Below are positions 53,803-60,830 of a stretch of 64,000 nucleotides of DNA, piece after piece. Source of the stretch: Sphingobacteriales bacterium (GTDB lineage: Bacteria; Bacteroidota; Bacteroidia; Chitinophagales; CAIOSU01); the NCBI GenBank assembly GCA_027483645.1, contig JAIXUD010000013.1, positions 1-64,000 on the forward strand, written 5' to 3'. Made by a program: the position numbers and the translations under genes. The stretch's first letter is position 1. Each line of letters opens with the position of its first letter. The notes below the pieces were generated by a model. That model saw only the letters and a program-made list of their open reading frames with translations, made no database searches and was not told where the DNA came from.

Positions 53803-53868
53803 CCACTCGTCCTCGTCTTCTTTTTGACGAGGATGAAACAGACAAAGCGTCTCCAGGCGCAAGTAATA
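53803..53868. repeat. 66-bp structured repeat, copy A
   Basis: CCACTCGTCCTCGTCTTC, then TTTTTGACGAGGATGAAACA and AAGCGTCTCCAGGCGCAAGT. Hairpins CCTCGTC/GACGAGG and GCGTC/GGCGC. Copies B and C lie at 54909-54974 and 55753-55817. It starts 17 bases after the stop of the preceding gene. Confidence 0.7.
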
Positions 53869-53934
53869 GTGTGGTAGTCTGAACCAGAATTACCAGAATT
53901 AAAGAATTTTAGAATTGTGTTTCGGGACAATGGG

Positions 53935-54150
53935 CGTCATTGCGAGGAACGACTTTGCCGATTTTTCATCGGCATTGGTGTGACGAAGCAATCCCATGCT
54001 ACGGAGGATGATGCCAACATACCACTGAAGCAAACACATATTATGTATAGAAGCCTAGGTCAAGCAACTTCACTAGCATCGGCAGGGGATTGCTTCAGGC
54101 CATTTGAGTTCACCTCGAATTGGTCAATCAAGTACGCCTTCGCAATGACG
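53935..54150. repeat. CGTCATTGCGAG element, copy 2 (216 bp)
   Basis: Same ends as copies at 48138 and 54671 (CGTCATTGCGAGG ... CGCAATGACG), with CGATTTTTCATCGGC and GAAGCAATCCC / GGGGATTGCTTC inside. Its right flank up to about 54185 (AATTTGGGCAAATGGCTATA then TTTACCCC) is shared with copy 3. Confidence 0.85.
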
Positions 54151-54209
54151 CTCAAATTTGGGCAAATGGCTATATTTACCCCATCACTAACAATCAAAAA
54201 AAGAGACTT

Positions 54210-54584
54210 ATGAAACGTTCTATGCTATTGGTTTTGGCGGGCTTCGGGCTGGCCAGTATGTTGTTTGCCTTGGTGGCTTTTGTGGGTTCAGGCGAAAATG
54301 AAAGTGAAAGCAAAGGATTGGTCTATGTAAGAGTATTTGATTCGTGGAATGCGTTTAATCCTAGTGGGATCAAAATCAACTATCCTGATGGTCAGCTGGA
54401 AGAAATTACTTTTACAGATTTCAATGCTTTAGCTCCAGCTAAGGGTAAAAAATCATTGCCAAATACAGAAAAGGTTGGTGAAGTATTAAACAAGATACAA
54501 TCGCAAGGCTATCGTTATCTTCATCACAGTTCCTCTATGGGCGAAACTGCTTTTTACGAAACCTACATTTTTGAAAAAGAATAG
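54210..54584 (+). CDS. Small membrane or secreted protein, function unknown
   Basis: A protein of 124 residues from ATG 54210 (MKRSMLLVLAGFGLASMLFALVAFVGS), whose first 27 residues are a signal anchor or uncleaved signal. The soluble part contains GLVYVRVFDSWNAFNPSGIKI, LEEITFTDFNAL and GEVLNKIQSQGYRYLHHSSSMGETAFYETYIFEKE. The last segment resembles the closing part of small DUF-type proteins that end in a strand. No family recognised. Upstream lie repeat elements that also carry a TATATTTAC motif (54168-54176), a possible -7 box. Confidence 0.6.
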   Translation: MKRSMLLVLAGFGLASMLFALVAFVGSGENESESKGLVYVRVFDSWNAFNPSGIKINYPDGQLEEITFTDFNALAPAKGKKSLPNTEKVGEVLNKIQSQGYRYLHHSSSMGETAFYETYIFEKE

Positions 54585-54670
54585 GTTTACTCCGTTCCTA
54601 GGGCTGAAAGTTTCTCCCTTGCCCTGAAGCTTGTTTCGCACGGTTGTCTGAAGCAGAATTACACAACGCG

Positions 54671-54878
54671 CGTCATTGCGAGGAATGACTTTGCCGATTT
54701 TTCATCGGCATTGGCGTGACGAAGCAATCCCTTGCAACGGAGCATAATGTTTATTGACCAAGGATCTAAACACATGATACGTTTATTTTAGTTGTGCAGC
54801 AAATTTACTCGTTCGTGCATGGGATTGCTTCGTCATTCCAACTTCGCGAAAAGCTTCGTTTCATTCCTCGCAATGACG
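54671..54878. repeat. CGTCATTGCGAG element, copy 3 (208 bp)
   Basis: CGTCATTGCGAGG (54671-54683) and inverted CCTCGCAATGACG (54866-54878), internal CGATTTTTCATCGGC hairpin, GAAGCAATCCC and GGGATTGCTTC. The stretch 54585-55024 otherwise holds no gene; copy B of the 66-bp repeat follows at 54909-54974. Confidence 0.85.
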
Positions 54879-54908
54879 CTCGAATTTGGGCAAATGGCTA
54901 TATTTACC

Positions 54909-54974
54909 CCACTCGTCCTCATCTTACTTTTGGCGAAGATGAAGCGGACTAAGCGTCTCCAGGCGCAAGTAATA
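54909..54974. repeat. 66-bp structured repeat, copy B
   Basis: CCACTCGTCCTCATCTTACT, then GGCGAAGATGAAGCGGACTA and AGCGTCTCCAGGCGCAAGTA. Same family as 53803 and 55753. Confidence 0.7.
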
Positions 54975-55024
54975 TGCACGCGTTAAAATGATTACTTTTA
55001 TAGGGCACATAAAACCCTAACTTA

Positions 55025-55750
55025 TTGAAAGCACTGCATAGCATATTGTTGCTGTTTACGCTATTGGCGGCGGTGGCGGCAAACGCCCAAGATTGCAGCA
55101 AGGGGGCATTGCTCTATAGCAACACCCTGGCTGCGCCGCAAGACACCACTGGCTGGAAAATGGAAGGCCACGGCCAACTCGTGTTTGCCGATGGGTGGAT
55201 GCACATGCAATCGGCAAACGAGGCGGGCCACCATGTGCTGTGGTGCCCTCAGGATTTCCCCGAAAACTTTATTGCCGAATGGGAAGTGCAAAACCACCAC
55301 CCTGAAGCGGGCCTGTGCATTGTGTTTTTCTCCGCTAAGGGCTTAAACGGTGAGGATATTCTCAGCGAAACGCTGCCAGTGCGCAACGGGGTATTTAAGC
55401 AATATACCAAAGGCGCCATCAACAACTACCACATAAGCTACTATGCCGATGGCGAAAACCAGCCCGAAAGGGGCACCGCTAACCTGCGCAAAAACAAGGG
55501 TTTTCATAAGGTACAGGCGGGTGAGGCGGGTTTGCCCATCAATTCGACAGCGGTGCACCAAGTACGCCTTACCAAACACCAAGGCCACATTACCCTCTTC
55601 ATCGACGACCGAAAGATAATAGACTGGACCGATGATGGACAAAAGTACGGAGATGTATTGGGCAGCGGCAAAATCGGTTTCAGGCAAATGAAATGGACGC
55701 ATTTTGCGTACCGCAACTTCCAGGTTTGGGAGGCGGTGCCAGAACCATGA
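55025..55750 (+). CDS. DUF1961-type exported protein
   Basis: A 241-residue protein with signal peptide MKALHSILLLFTLLAAVAANAQ. The rest fits a concanavalin/jelly-roll domain of the DUF1961 type: GHGQLVFADGWMHMQSANEAGHHVLWCPQDFPENFIAEWEV, GLCIVFFSAKG, HQVRLTKHQGHITLFIDDRKIIDWTDDGQ and FAYRNFQVWEAV at the end. These sugar-binding-like domains usually act on or bind polysaccharide. The start codon is TTG at 55025. No sorting domain is seen, so the protein is periplasmic or surface-held by other means. Copy C of the 66-bp repeat begins just after its stop. Confidence 0.72.
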   Translation: MKALHSILLLFTLLAAVAANAQDCSKGALLYSNTLAAPQDTTGWKMEGHGQLVFADGWMHMQSANEAGHHVLWCPQDFPENFIAEWEVQNHHPEAGLCIVFFSAKGLNGEDILSETLPVRNGVFKQYTKGAINNYHISYYADGENQPERGTANLRKNKGFHKVQAGEAGLPINSTAVHQVRLTKHQGHITLFIDDRKIIDWTDDGQKYGDVLGSGKIGFRQMKWTHFAYRNFQVWEAVPEP

Positions 55751-55752
55751 TA

Positions 55753-55817
55753 CCACTCGTGCTCGTCTTATTTTTTCGGGGATCAAACAAACTAAGCGTC
55801 TCCAAACGCAAGTAATA
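55753..55817. repeat. 66-bp structured repeat, copy C
   Basis: CCACTCGTGCTCGTCTTATT, then GATCAAACAAACTAAGCGTC and TCCAAACGCAAGTAATA. The stem GCGT/ACGC keeps pairing where copies A and B have GCGTC/GGCGC (T-G becomes T-A). Confidence 0.7.
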
Positions 55818-55842
55818 TCAGCCTACGCAAGGCACGGCGCTA

Positions 55843-56040
55843 ACCACCCCCGACCCCTTCCTTCGACAAAAGCTCAGGACAGGCTCTTGGCCAAACACTC
55901 AAAAAAGGCTCTGCGAAGCCTGCCTGCCGGTAGGCAGGGATGGGAGCTACCAGCTTCTCGACTTAATTTGGATTGAATCGTAGTTATAACACGCAATATG
56001 TAAGCTCCCCTTCTTTTTTCAAGGAGGGGTTGGGGGTGGT
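55843..56040. repeat. Miniature element with ACCACCCCC ends
   Basis: ACCACCCCCGACCCCTTCCT (55843-55862) and the inverse of ACCACCCCCAACCCCTCCTT (56021-56040), 198 bases apart overall. Between them is a CTTCGACAAAAGCTCAGGAC-type repeat and GCCTGCCTGCCGGTAGGCAGG (a hairpin at 55918-55938). The right end is almost identical, over about 38 bases, to 23358-23395. Together with the 66-bp repeat it fills the gene-free stretch 55751-56065. Confidence 0.7.
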
Positions 56041-56065
56041 CGACAAGTAATGCCGATAACCCACA

Positions 56066-56103
56066 CAAAAAAAGCCAGCAACCCATTAAGGGCCACTGGC
56101 TTC
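56066..56103 (-). terminator. Terminator of the small Lys-rich gene
   Basis: On the minus strand AAGCCAGTGGCC...GGTTGCTGGCTT followed by seven T residues. It lies 20 bases after the stop of the 49-residue gene at 56123 and supports that gene's reality. Confidence 0.8.
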
Positions 56104-56122
56104 AGTAAGTATGTATTTATGA

Positions 56123-56272
56123 TTAATGCCCGATGGTATACTCATCCCTAGAGTTCAGCAACATCAATGGCACTGGCTGCAAGTCTTCCACTACTTCAGG
56201 GGCTTTGGCCTTAGTGGTTTTGGTGGGCTTGGTAGTTTTCTTGGCTGGTTTAATGGCTTTCTTGGTAGTCAT
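56123..56272 (-). CDS. Short Lys/Ala/Thr/Pro-rich protein
   Basis: A 49-residue frame too short for usual gene lists: MTTKKAIKPAKKTTKPTKTT at the start, then KAKAPEVVEDLQPVPLMLL and NSRDEYTIGH. The first half is a tandem-like KPxKKTT pattern typical of histone-H1-type or nucleoid tails; the second half is neutral. A rho-independent terminator follows 20 bases downstream, and the gene is divergent from the PhoD gene at 56408. The longer frame on the opposite strand (56133-56339) is a shadow. Function unknown; DNA or RNA binding is a guess from composition. Confidence 0.7.
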   Translation of the reverse strand: MTTKKAIKPAKKTTKPTKTTKAKAPEVVEDLQPVPLMLLNSRDEYTIGH

Positions 56273-56407
56273 AGCTTATGGTTTTAGTTCTTATTTATAC
56301 AATCAATCTGCGTGCCAACCAAGAAAAAGCTATTGTTAAGTTAGTACTGCCATATATAATCGCAACTAAACCTTCACTATATTTACGGTAAGCAACTTCA
56401 AATACGT

Positions 56408-58189
56408 ATGAAACAGCTACTCCTCGCTATCATTGTTCTTTGTACCATTTTCCCGCTTTCTGCGCAAATTATTACCCATGGCCCCGTAGTGGGTGGGGTT
56501 ACGCCATCTTCGGCGCGTATGTATGTACGCACAACCGCGGCCATGCCCATCGAAATTGAGCTTTCTACCGATAGCCTTTTTGGTACCATTATCACCGTGT
56601 GGGATACCACTATTGCTGATAAAGACAGCACCTGCCTTGCCGACATTAGCGGCCTACAACCTTATACCCCTTATTATTATCGGGTAAAGGGTAACAGCAT
56701 TACCGATACCATTCAAGGCCATTTCAAAACCTTCCCAGAGCCGGGCGTGCGCGGCAATTACGATTGGGTGGTGCTGAGCTGCCAAGAGTACGGCACCTAC
56801 AATACCTTCGATGCTATTATGCAACACCAGCCCGAACTGGTATTTCATACCGGCGACTGGACCTACCCCGACTACCAAATTGCTGGCGACGAGCGCCTAA
56901 ATTGGGATGACCTTAAACTATCGTACCGCCGCCGGTACAATGAGCCAAAAATGGGGCAAGTGCTACGCAGCAGCGTGATGGATTATGTAACCGATAACCA
57001 TGATGGCGCCTACGGGCACTTTAATACATCGGATGTATGGGCCACTGTTGATAGCGCTACCAATATAGTAACCAATTACATGAGCTTTACGCCTATACCT
57101 ACCCAAGGCTTTGATAACGTGATGGAGGCCTACAGTACCTACTTCCCCACTTGGCCGCTAGAGGTGCCTGGCGAGGGTATGTACCATAGCTATACTTACG
57201 GCAATGCGGAGGTATTTTTTGTGGATGTACGCCACTGCGGTAACGGTTTGGATAGCACTTTTACATACAACGCATCTAACAACACTTGGGCCTTCGACCC
57301 TAGCCCGGGGCAAACCCTACTAGGCCAGCAGCAAATGGATTGGTTGAAGCAAGGCTTGAACAACTCCACTGCCGACTGGAAGTTTATTGTGAGCGGGGTA
57401 ATGTTCAATCGCCAATTTAAGAAGGTAATTGAAGTAGCCATGGCGCTGCAAACTTTACAACTTACCATAAGCGGGCAAACAGGAACAGGCTTTCGGTTGG
57501 CACATTCGCTTGCATGGAACTGGGCCGGATACCCCCGCGAGCAGGATGACTTTTTGCAATACCTACAAACCAACAATGTAAAAGATGTAATAGTGCTAAG
57601 CGGCCATGTACACACCAATGTAATGGATAACGGCACCAATGCGGGTTTGCCTGAGCTTAATACTGGCCCCGTAGCTAGTTACGGCCCAGAGTTGACGTAC
57701 TATGTTGACTCTTTCATGCAACTGCTGGGTTACGGCGCAGCTATCGACTCACTATGGAACGGCGGTGGCCATGCGGTTGAGAACAACAATTACCAAAGTG
57801 GTTTTGGCAAAATTGAGATATATGCCAACGATTCGGTAGTAATGCGAACCATTGATGAGGACAATGACACGGTAAGCTCAATGACCATAATACACTCCAG
57901 CAAGGCCACCGGCTTGCCCAATATCAAGCCTGCCCCGGCTTGCGTAGTAAGCAACGTCTACCCCAACCCCGCAGGCAGCGCATTTAATATAGAATTATGC
58001 GGAACTTACACCCCCCAGTTGACCGACAGAGGTTACTTGATTGATATGACCGGTAAGATAACGGCAGTGACTCTGGGCATGGCAAAAAACATAACGGTAG
58101 ATGTAAGTAAGCTGCCCGTGGGTACCTATTTATTGGTTTACGATTATGGCGATGCCGTGTACACTACTCCCGTTAGTGTGCTGCGTTAA
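56408..58189 (+). CDS. PhoD-family phosphatase with T9SS type A sorting domain
   Basis: A 593-residue secreted phosphatase. After the signal peptide (MKQLLLAIIVLCTIFPLSAQ) comes the PhoD-type N-terminal domain (GPVVGGVTPSSARMYVRTT, PYTPYYYRVKGN) and the metallophosphatase core: VVLSCQEYGTYNTFDAIMQHQPELVFHTGDWTYPD, DYVTDNHDGAYGHF, WKFIVSGVMFNRQFK and VIVLSGHVHTNVMDNG, with the metal-ligating Asp, Asn and His residues. The C-terminal 85 residues are a sorting domain (YPNPAGSAFNIELCG, VDVSKLPVGTYLLVYDYG). A likely -7 element TATATTTA is at 56378-56385. It probably releases phosphate from diesters outside the cell. Confidence 0.86.
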   Translation: MKQLLLAIIVLCTIFPLSAQIITHGPVVGGVTPSSARMYVRTTAAMPIEIELSTDSLFGTIITVWDTTIADKDSTCLADISGLQPYTPYYYRVKGNSITDTIQGHFKTFPEPGVRGNYDWVVLSCQEYGTYNTFDAIMQHQPELVFHTGDWTYPDYQIAGDERLNWDDLKLSYRRRYNEPKMGQVLRSSVMDYVTDNHDGAYGHFNTSDVWATVDSATNIVTNYMSFTPIPTQGFDNVMEAYSTYFPTWPLEVPGEGMYHSYTYGNAEVFFVDVRHCGNGLDSTFTYNASNNTWAFDPSPGQTLLGQQQMDWLKQGLNNSTADWKFIVSGVMFNRQFKKVIEVAMALQTLQLTISGQTGTGFRLAHSLAWNWAGYPREQDDFLQYLQTNNVKDVIVLSGHVHTNVMDNGTNAGLPELNTGPVASYGPELTYYVDSFMQLLGYGAAIDSLWNGGGHAVENNNYQSGFGKIEIYANDSVVMRTIDEDNDTVSSMTIIHSSKATGLPNIKPAPACVVSNVYPNPAGSAFNIELCGTYTPQLTDRGYLIDMTGKITAVTLGMAKNITVDVSKLPVGTYLLVYDYGDAVYTTPVSVLR

Positions 58190-58302
58190 ATTATCGCTAC
58201 TTTTCATAACTTATTGGCTGAAACGATTATTAGGCAAACAATTATTTTTATATATTGGAGTTGATTCTATCCTCACCATATATAAAAATAGCCTAATGCA
58301 TA

Positions 58303-59313
58303 TTGCTAGTATTCATTGTAAGTGTACTCGCCAGTTGTAAAACCAGCGCCCCATCAATAATGAGCCTTGCCGAATATAAAGGTAGCAAACTGGCCGCCAT
58401 ATCGGTCAATCAAGATACTTCCATTTATGTGTACAATTTTGTTTCGCAGCAGTGGGCTAGATTCCAGCTTTACAATCCTACTAAGGGGCAAGGCGTAAAC
58501 ATTGCTGGTGTTCGCTATGCAGAGGCACTGGAGTGGGATTATACAGGAGAATACTTGGTATATGATGCCTACAACTTGATACCCAATACCGCCGAATACT
58601 GGGATGTGGGCTTTATAAGGGTTTGGAACAATGCCGCAAACACTTGGGGAGATGGTACCATTAACAAACTATTTACCGGCCTGCCAGCGGGTATAAGCAT
58701 TGGCAACCCTTCTATTTCTAAAAACTCACCTAATATATTGGCATTCGACTATTATGATGCCAATACCAATGTATTCTCGGTGTTGGGGGCGAACATTGAA
58801 ACTGGCGATGTAGGTACCATTTGGGAGCAAGCCGTTATCGGCACCCCATCCTACTCCCGTACCGATGACCGCATGGTATTTAATGGCCGTGACGCCAACA
58901 ACACGATGGATGTGATAGGTATTGTAACCCTAAATACCAACAAGATAACCCCCACGGGTACACCTGCAATATTCTTAGAGCAAGCTATTTGGCCAGTTTG
59001 GTTCGCATCGGGCCAACGTGATACTCGAGTAGGAATCGACGATGTAGTAGCAAACTCTTGGACAGTTGCGGCATACCCGAATCCTTTTGCCAGTGTAATA
59101 AATATAAACCTTAATGTTTTGGAAACCACCAATGCTGAATACAGCGTGCAGCTATATAACTTGATAGGGCAATTGGTATATGAAACAAGCACACAGCCGG
59201 TTACTAGCAGCCATACTGTGGCCATTCCATCACAAGATTTGCCTGCTGGTTATTATTTGGTAAAAGTAGGCAACGGCAAAGAATTTAAAACCCTGAAAGT
59301 AGTTAAGCAGTAA
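58303..59313 (+). CDS. Beta-propeller-like lipoprotein with T9SS type A sorting domain
   Basis: A 336-residue protein; the start is TTG at 58303, which gives a very short signal (MLVFIVSVLASC) with a lipobox Cys. Seven bases upstream is an ATG in another frame (58296), so a one-base change in the original start region is possible. The body has repeated propeller-type blades (VYNFVSQQWARFQLYNPTKG, LAFDYYDANTNVFSVLGANI, PSYSRTDDRMVFNGRDANNT) like TolB-type or PD40 domains. The end is a T9SS type A domain (VAAYPNPFASVININLNV ... LPAGYYLVKVGNG ... LKVVKQ). A terminator follows at 59337. Confidence 0.72.
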   Translation: MLVFIVSVLASCKTSAPSIMSLAEYKGSKLAAISVNQDTSIYVYNFVSQQWARFQLYNPTKGQGVNIAGVRYAEALEWDYTGEYLVYDAYNLIPNTAEYWDVGFIRVWNNAANTWGDGTINKLFTGLPAGISIGNPSISKNSPNILAFDYYDANTNVFSVLGANIETGDVGTIWEQAVIGTPSYSRTDDRMVFNGRDANNTMDVIGIVTLNTNKITPTGTPAIFLEQAIWPVWFASGQRDTRVGIDDVVANSWTVAAYPNPFASVININLNVLETTNAEYSVQLYNLIGQLVYETSTQPVTSSHTVAIPSQDLPAGYYLVKVGNGKEFKTLKVVKQ

Positions 59314-59336
59314 CACTGTTAAGCTATCTTGGTAAA

Positions 59337-59376
59337 ACAAGAAAGCCATCTCGCAAGGGGTGGCTTTCTTGTTTTG
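59337..59376 (+). terminator. Terminator after the propeller-lipoprotein gene
   Basis: ACAAGAAAGCCATC and GGTGGCTTTCTTGT form a 13-base stem around TCGCAAGG, followed by TTTT. Confidence 0.85.
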
Positions 59377-59458
59377 GGGATGTACATATACCGTATCAAC
59401 CTATATCCCTTCCCGCTGTTTATCGAGTAGTATATCATCGTCTATCGTCCAAAAAAAC

Positions 59459-59466
59459 TACCTTTG
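59459..59466 (+). promoter_or_regulatory. Putative -7 promoter element of the GT2 gene
   Basis: TACCTTTG, an exact match to TAnnTTTG, ends six bases before the ATG at 59473. If used, the transcript would begin at or very near the start codon. It also overlaps the alternative TTG start at 59464, which argues against that start. Confidence 0.45.
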
Positions 59467-59472
59467 CACTGC

Positions 59473-60507
59473 ATGCACACACCCCCTACAGTTGCGGTTG
59501 CTATATTGAGTTGGAACGGTAGAAAGTTCTTGGAACAGTTTTTACCGTCGGTGGTAGCCACCACCTACCCGCATGCTACCCACTATGTAATTGATAATGC
59601 CAGTACCGATGATACAGCCGTTTGGCTAGCTCAGCACTACCCACAGATAAAACTGGTTCAATTACCCGAAAACTATGGCTTCGCTGGTGGGTATAACGAG
59701 GGGATGAAGCAGATACAAGCTGATTACTACGTATTGCTAAATCAAGATGTAGAAGTAACCCCCGGCTGGCTCGAGCCCATGGTAGCGTTGATGGAGCAGC
59801 ATCCAGAAGCGGGTGCCTGCCAACCCAAACTGCGCGCTTACCATGCAAAAGATTACTTTGAATATGCTGGTGCAGCTGGTGGATTTATTGATTGGTTGGG
59901 TTTTGCCTTTTGTAGGGGCCGCCTATTTGATACGGTTGAAAAAGATGAAGGACAATATGATACAGTAATGCCTATTTTCTGGGCGAGCGGTGCCGCACTT
60001 TTTATGCGCGCCGAACTATATGAGAAGCTGGGCGGATTAGATGCTGACTTTTTCGCCCACATGGAGGAAATTGACCTATGCTGGAGAATGAAAAATGCCG
60101 GTTATGGGTTGCTATACACACCGCATTCAGTAGTGTACCACGTCGGCGGGGGCAGCTTGCCACAAGGCAACCCAAGAAAGACGTTCCTCAATTTCCGTAA
60201 CAATTTGTGGATGTTGTTTAAAAACCTTCCGGAACAAAAGTTTAAAAGAACTATGGCATTGCGTCTGATACTTGACGCTATTGCAGCAATAAAATCTTTG
60301 GTGGCCGGAAATTTGGCAGATTTTAACGCCATTGGCAAAGCCCACTGGGCATTTTTTTCGTCTTTGTCCACACTAAGAGAGAAACGAAAAACGATATTGC
60401 TACAACGAAAGGGTACAACGCCCAATACCCAAGGTATCTATACAAAAAGCATTGTTTGGCAATACTTCATTATCGGTAAAAAGTATTTTGGTAAGCTGCA
60501 GTGGTAA
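59473..60507 (+). CDS. Glycosyltransferase family 2
   Basis: A protein of 344 residues from the ATG at 59473 (a TTG at 59464 would give 347 but sits inside the likely promoter). The GT-A fold pattern is clear: VAVAILSWNGRKFLEQFLPSV, VIDNASTDDTAVWL with the nucleotide-sugar Asp, NYGFAGGYNEGMKQ, VLLNQDVEVTPGWL with the DxD-like motif, and MPIFWASGAALFMRAELYEKLGGLDADFFAHMEEIDLCWRMKNAGY with the catalytic-type ED. A C-terminal hydrophobic helix (MALRLILDAIAAIKSLVAG) may attach to the membrane. It resembles rhamnosyl or related surface polysaccharide transferases (WbbL-like). No other sugar genes are adjacent, so acceptor and donor are unknown. Confidence 0.87.
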   Translation: MHTPPTVAVAILSWNGRKFLEQFLPSVVATTYPHATHYVIDNASTDDTAVWLAQHYPQIKLVQLPENYGFAGGYNEGMKQIQADYYVLLNQDVEVTPGWLEPMVALMEQHPEAGACQPKLRAYHAKDYFEYAGAAGGFIDWLGFAFCRGRLFDTVEKDEGQYDTVMPIFWASGAALFMRAELYEKLGGLDADFFAHMEEIDLCWRMKNAGYGLLYTPHSVVYHVGGGSLPQGNPRKTFLNFRNNLWMLFKNLPEQKFKRTMALRLILDAIAAIKSLVAGNLADFNAIGKAHWAFFSSLSTLREKRKTILLQRKGTTPNTQGIYTKSIVWQYFIIGKKYFGKLQW

Positions 60508-60784
60508 TATATAACATTTATGCGCCACCGCTTGCTTAAATCGTTAACAATACTACAACGGGTAGAGTTGCGCGCAAGATAACAACATATTGCAGGCACA
60601 ACTATCTAATGTTAGAAGAAAGATGGAACTTAACTTTATTAATTTCGTAATAAAAATAGCAACACCTTTGCAAGAAGCATTTGCATACTTAAATCAGTAA
60701 AAAAACAAGGCATCCATCACTACCAATGACGTTGCACCTTGAATAGCATTTATACACTTTAAGGCCTTCGGGAAAAGGCAGTGT

Positions 60785-60819
60785 AAAGGCGGCATCTGTA
60801 ATAGGTGCCGCCTTTCATT
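60785..60819. terminator. Hairpin terminator between converging genes
   Basis: AAAGGCGGCATC and GGTGCCGCCTTT around TGTAATA, with T-rich sequence after it on the plus strand (CATTCTTTT). It lies between the GT2 gene (plus) and the PhoD-type gene (minus). The rest of 60508-60784 holds no gene; a GGCCTTCGGGAAAAGGC hairpin near 60761-60779 is the only other structure seen. Confidence 0.75.
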
Positions 60820-60830
60820 CTTTTAGCGGT

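Noticed and set aside
56133-56339. 68-codon plus-strand frame
   Set aside because: Antisense to the 49-residue Lys-rich gene, which has a terminator on its own strand.
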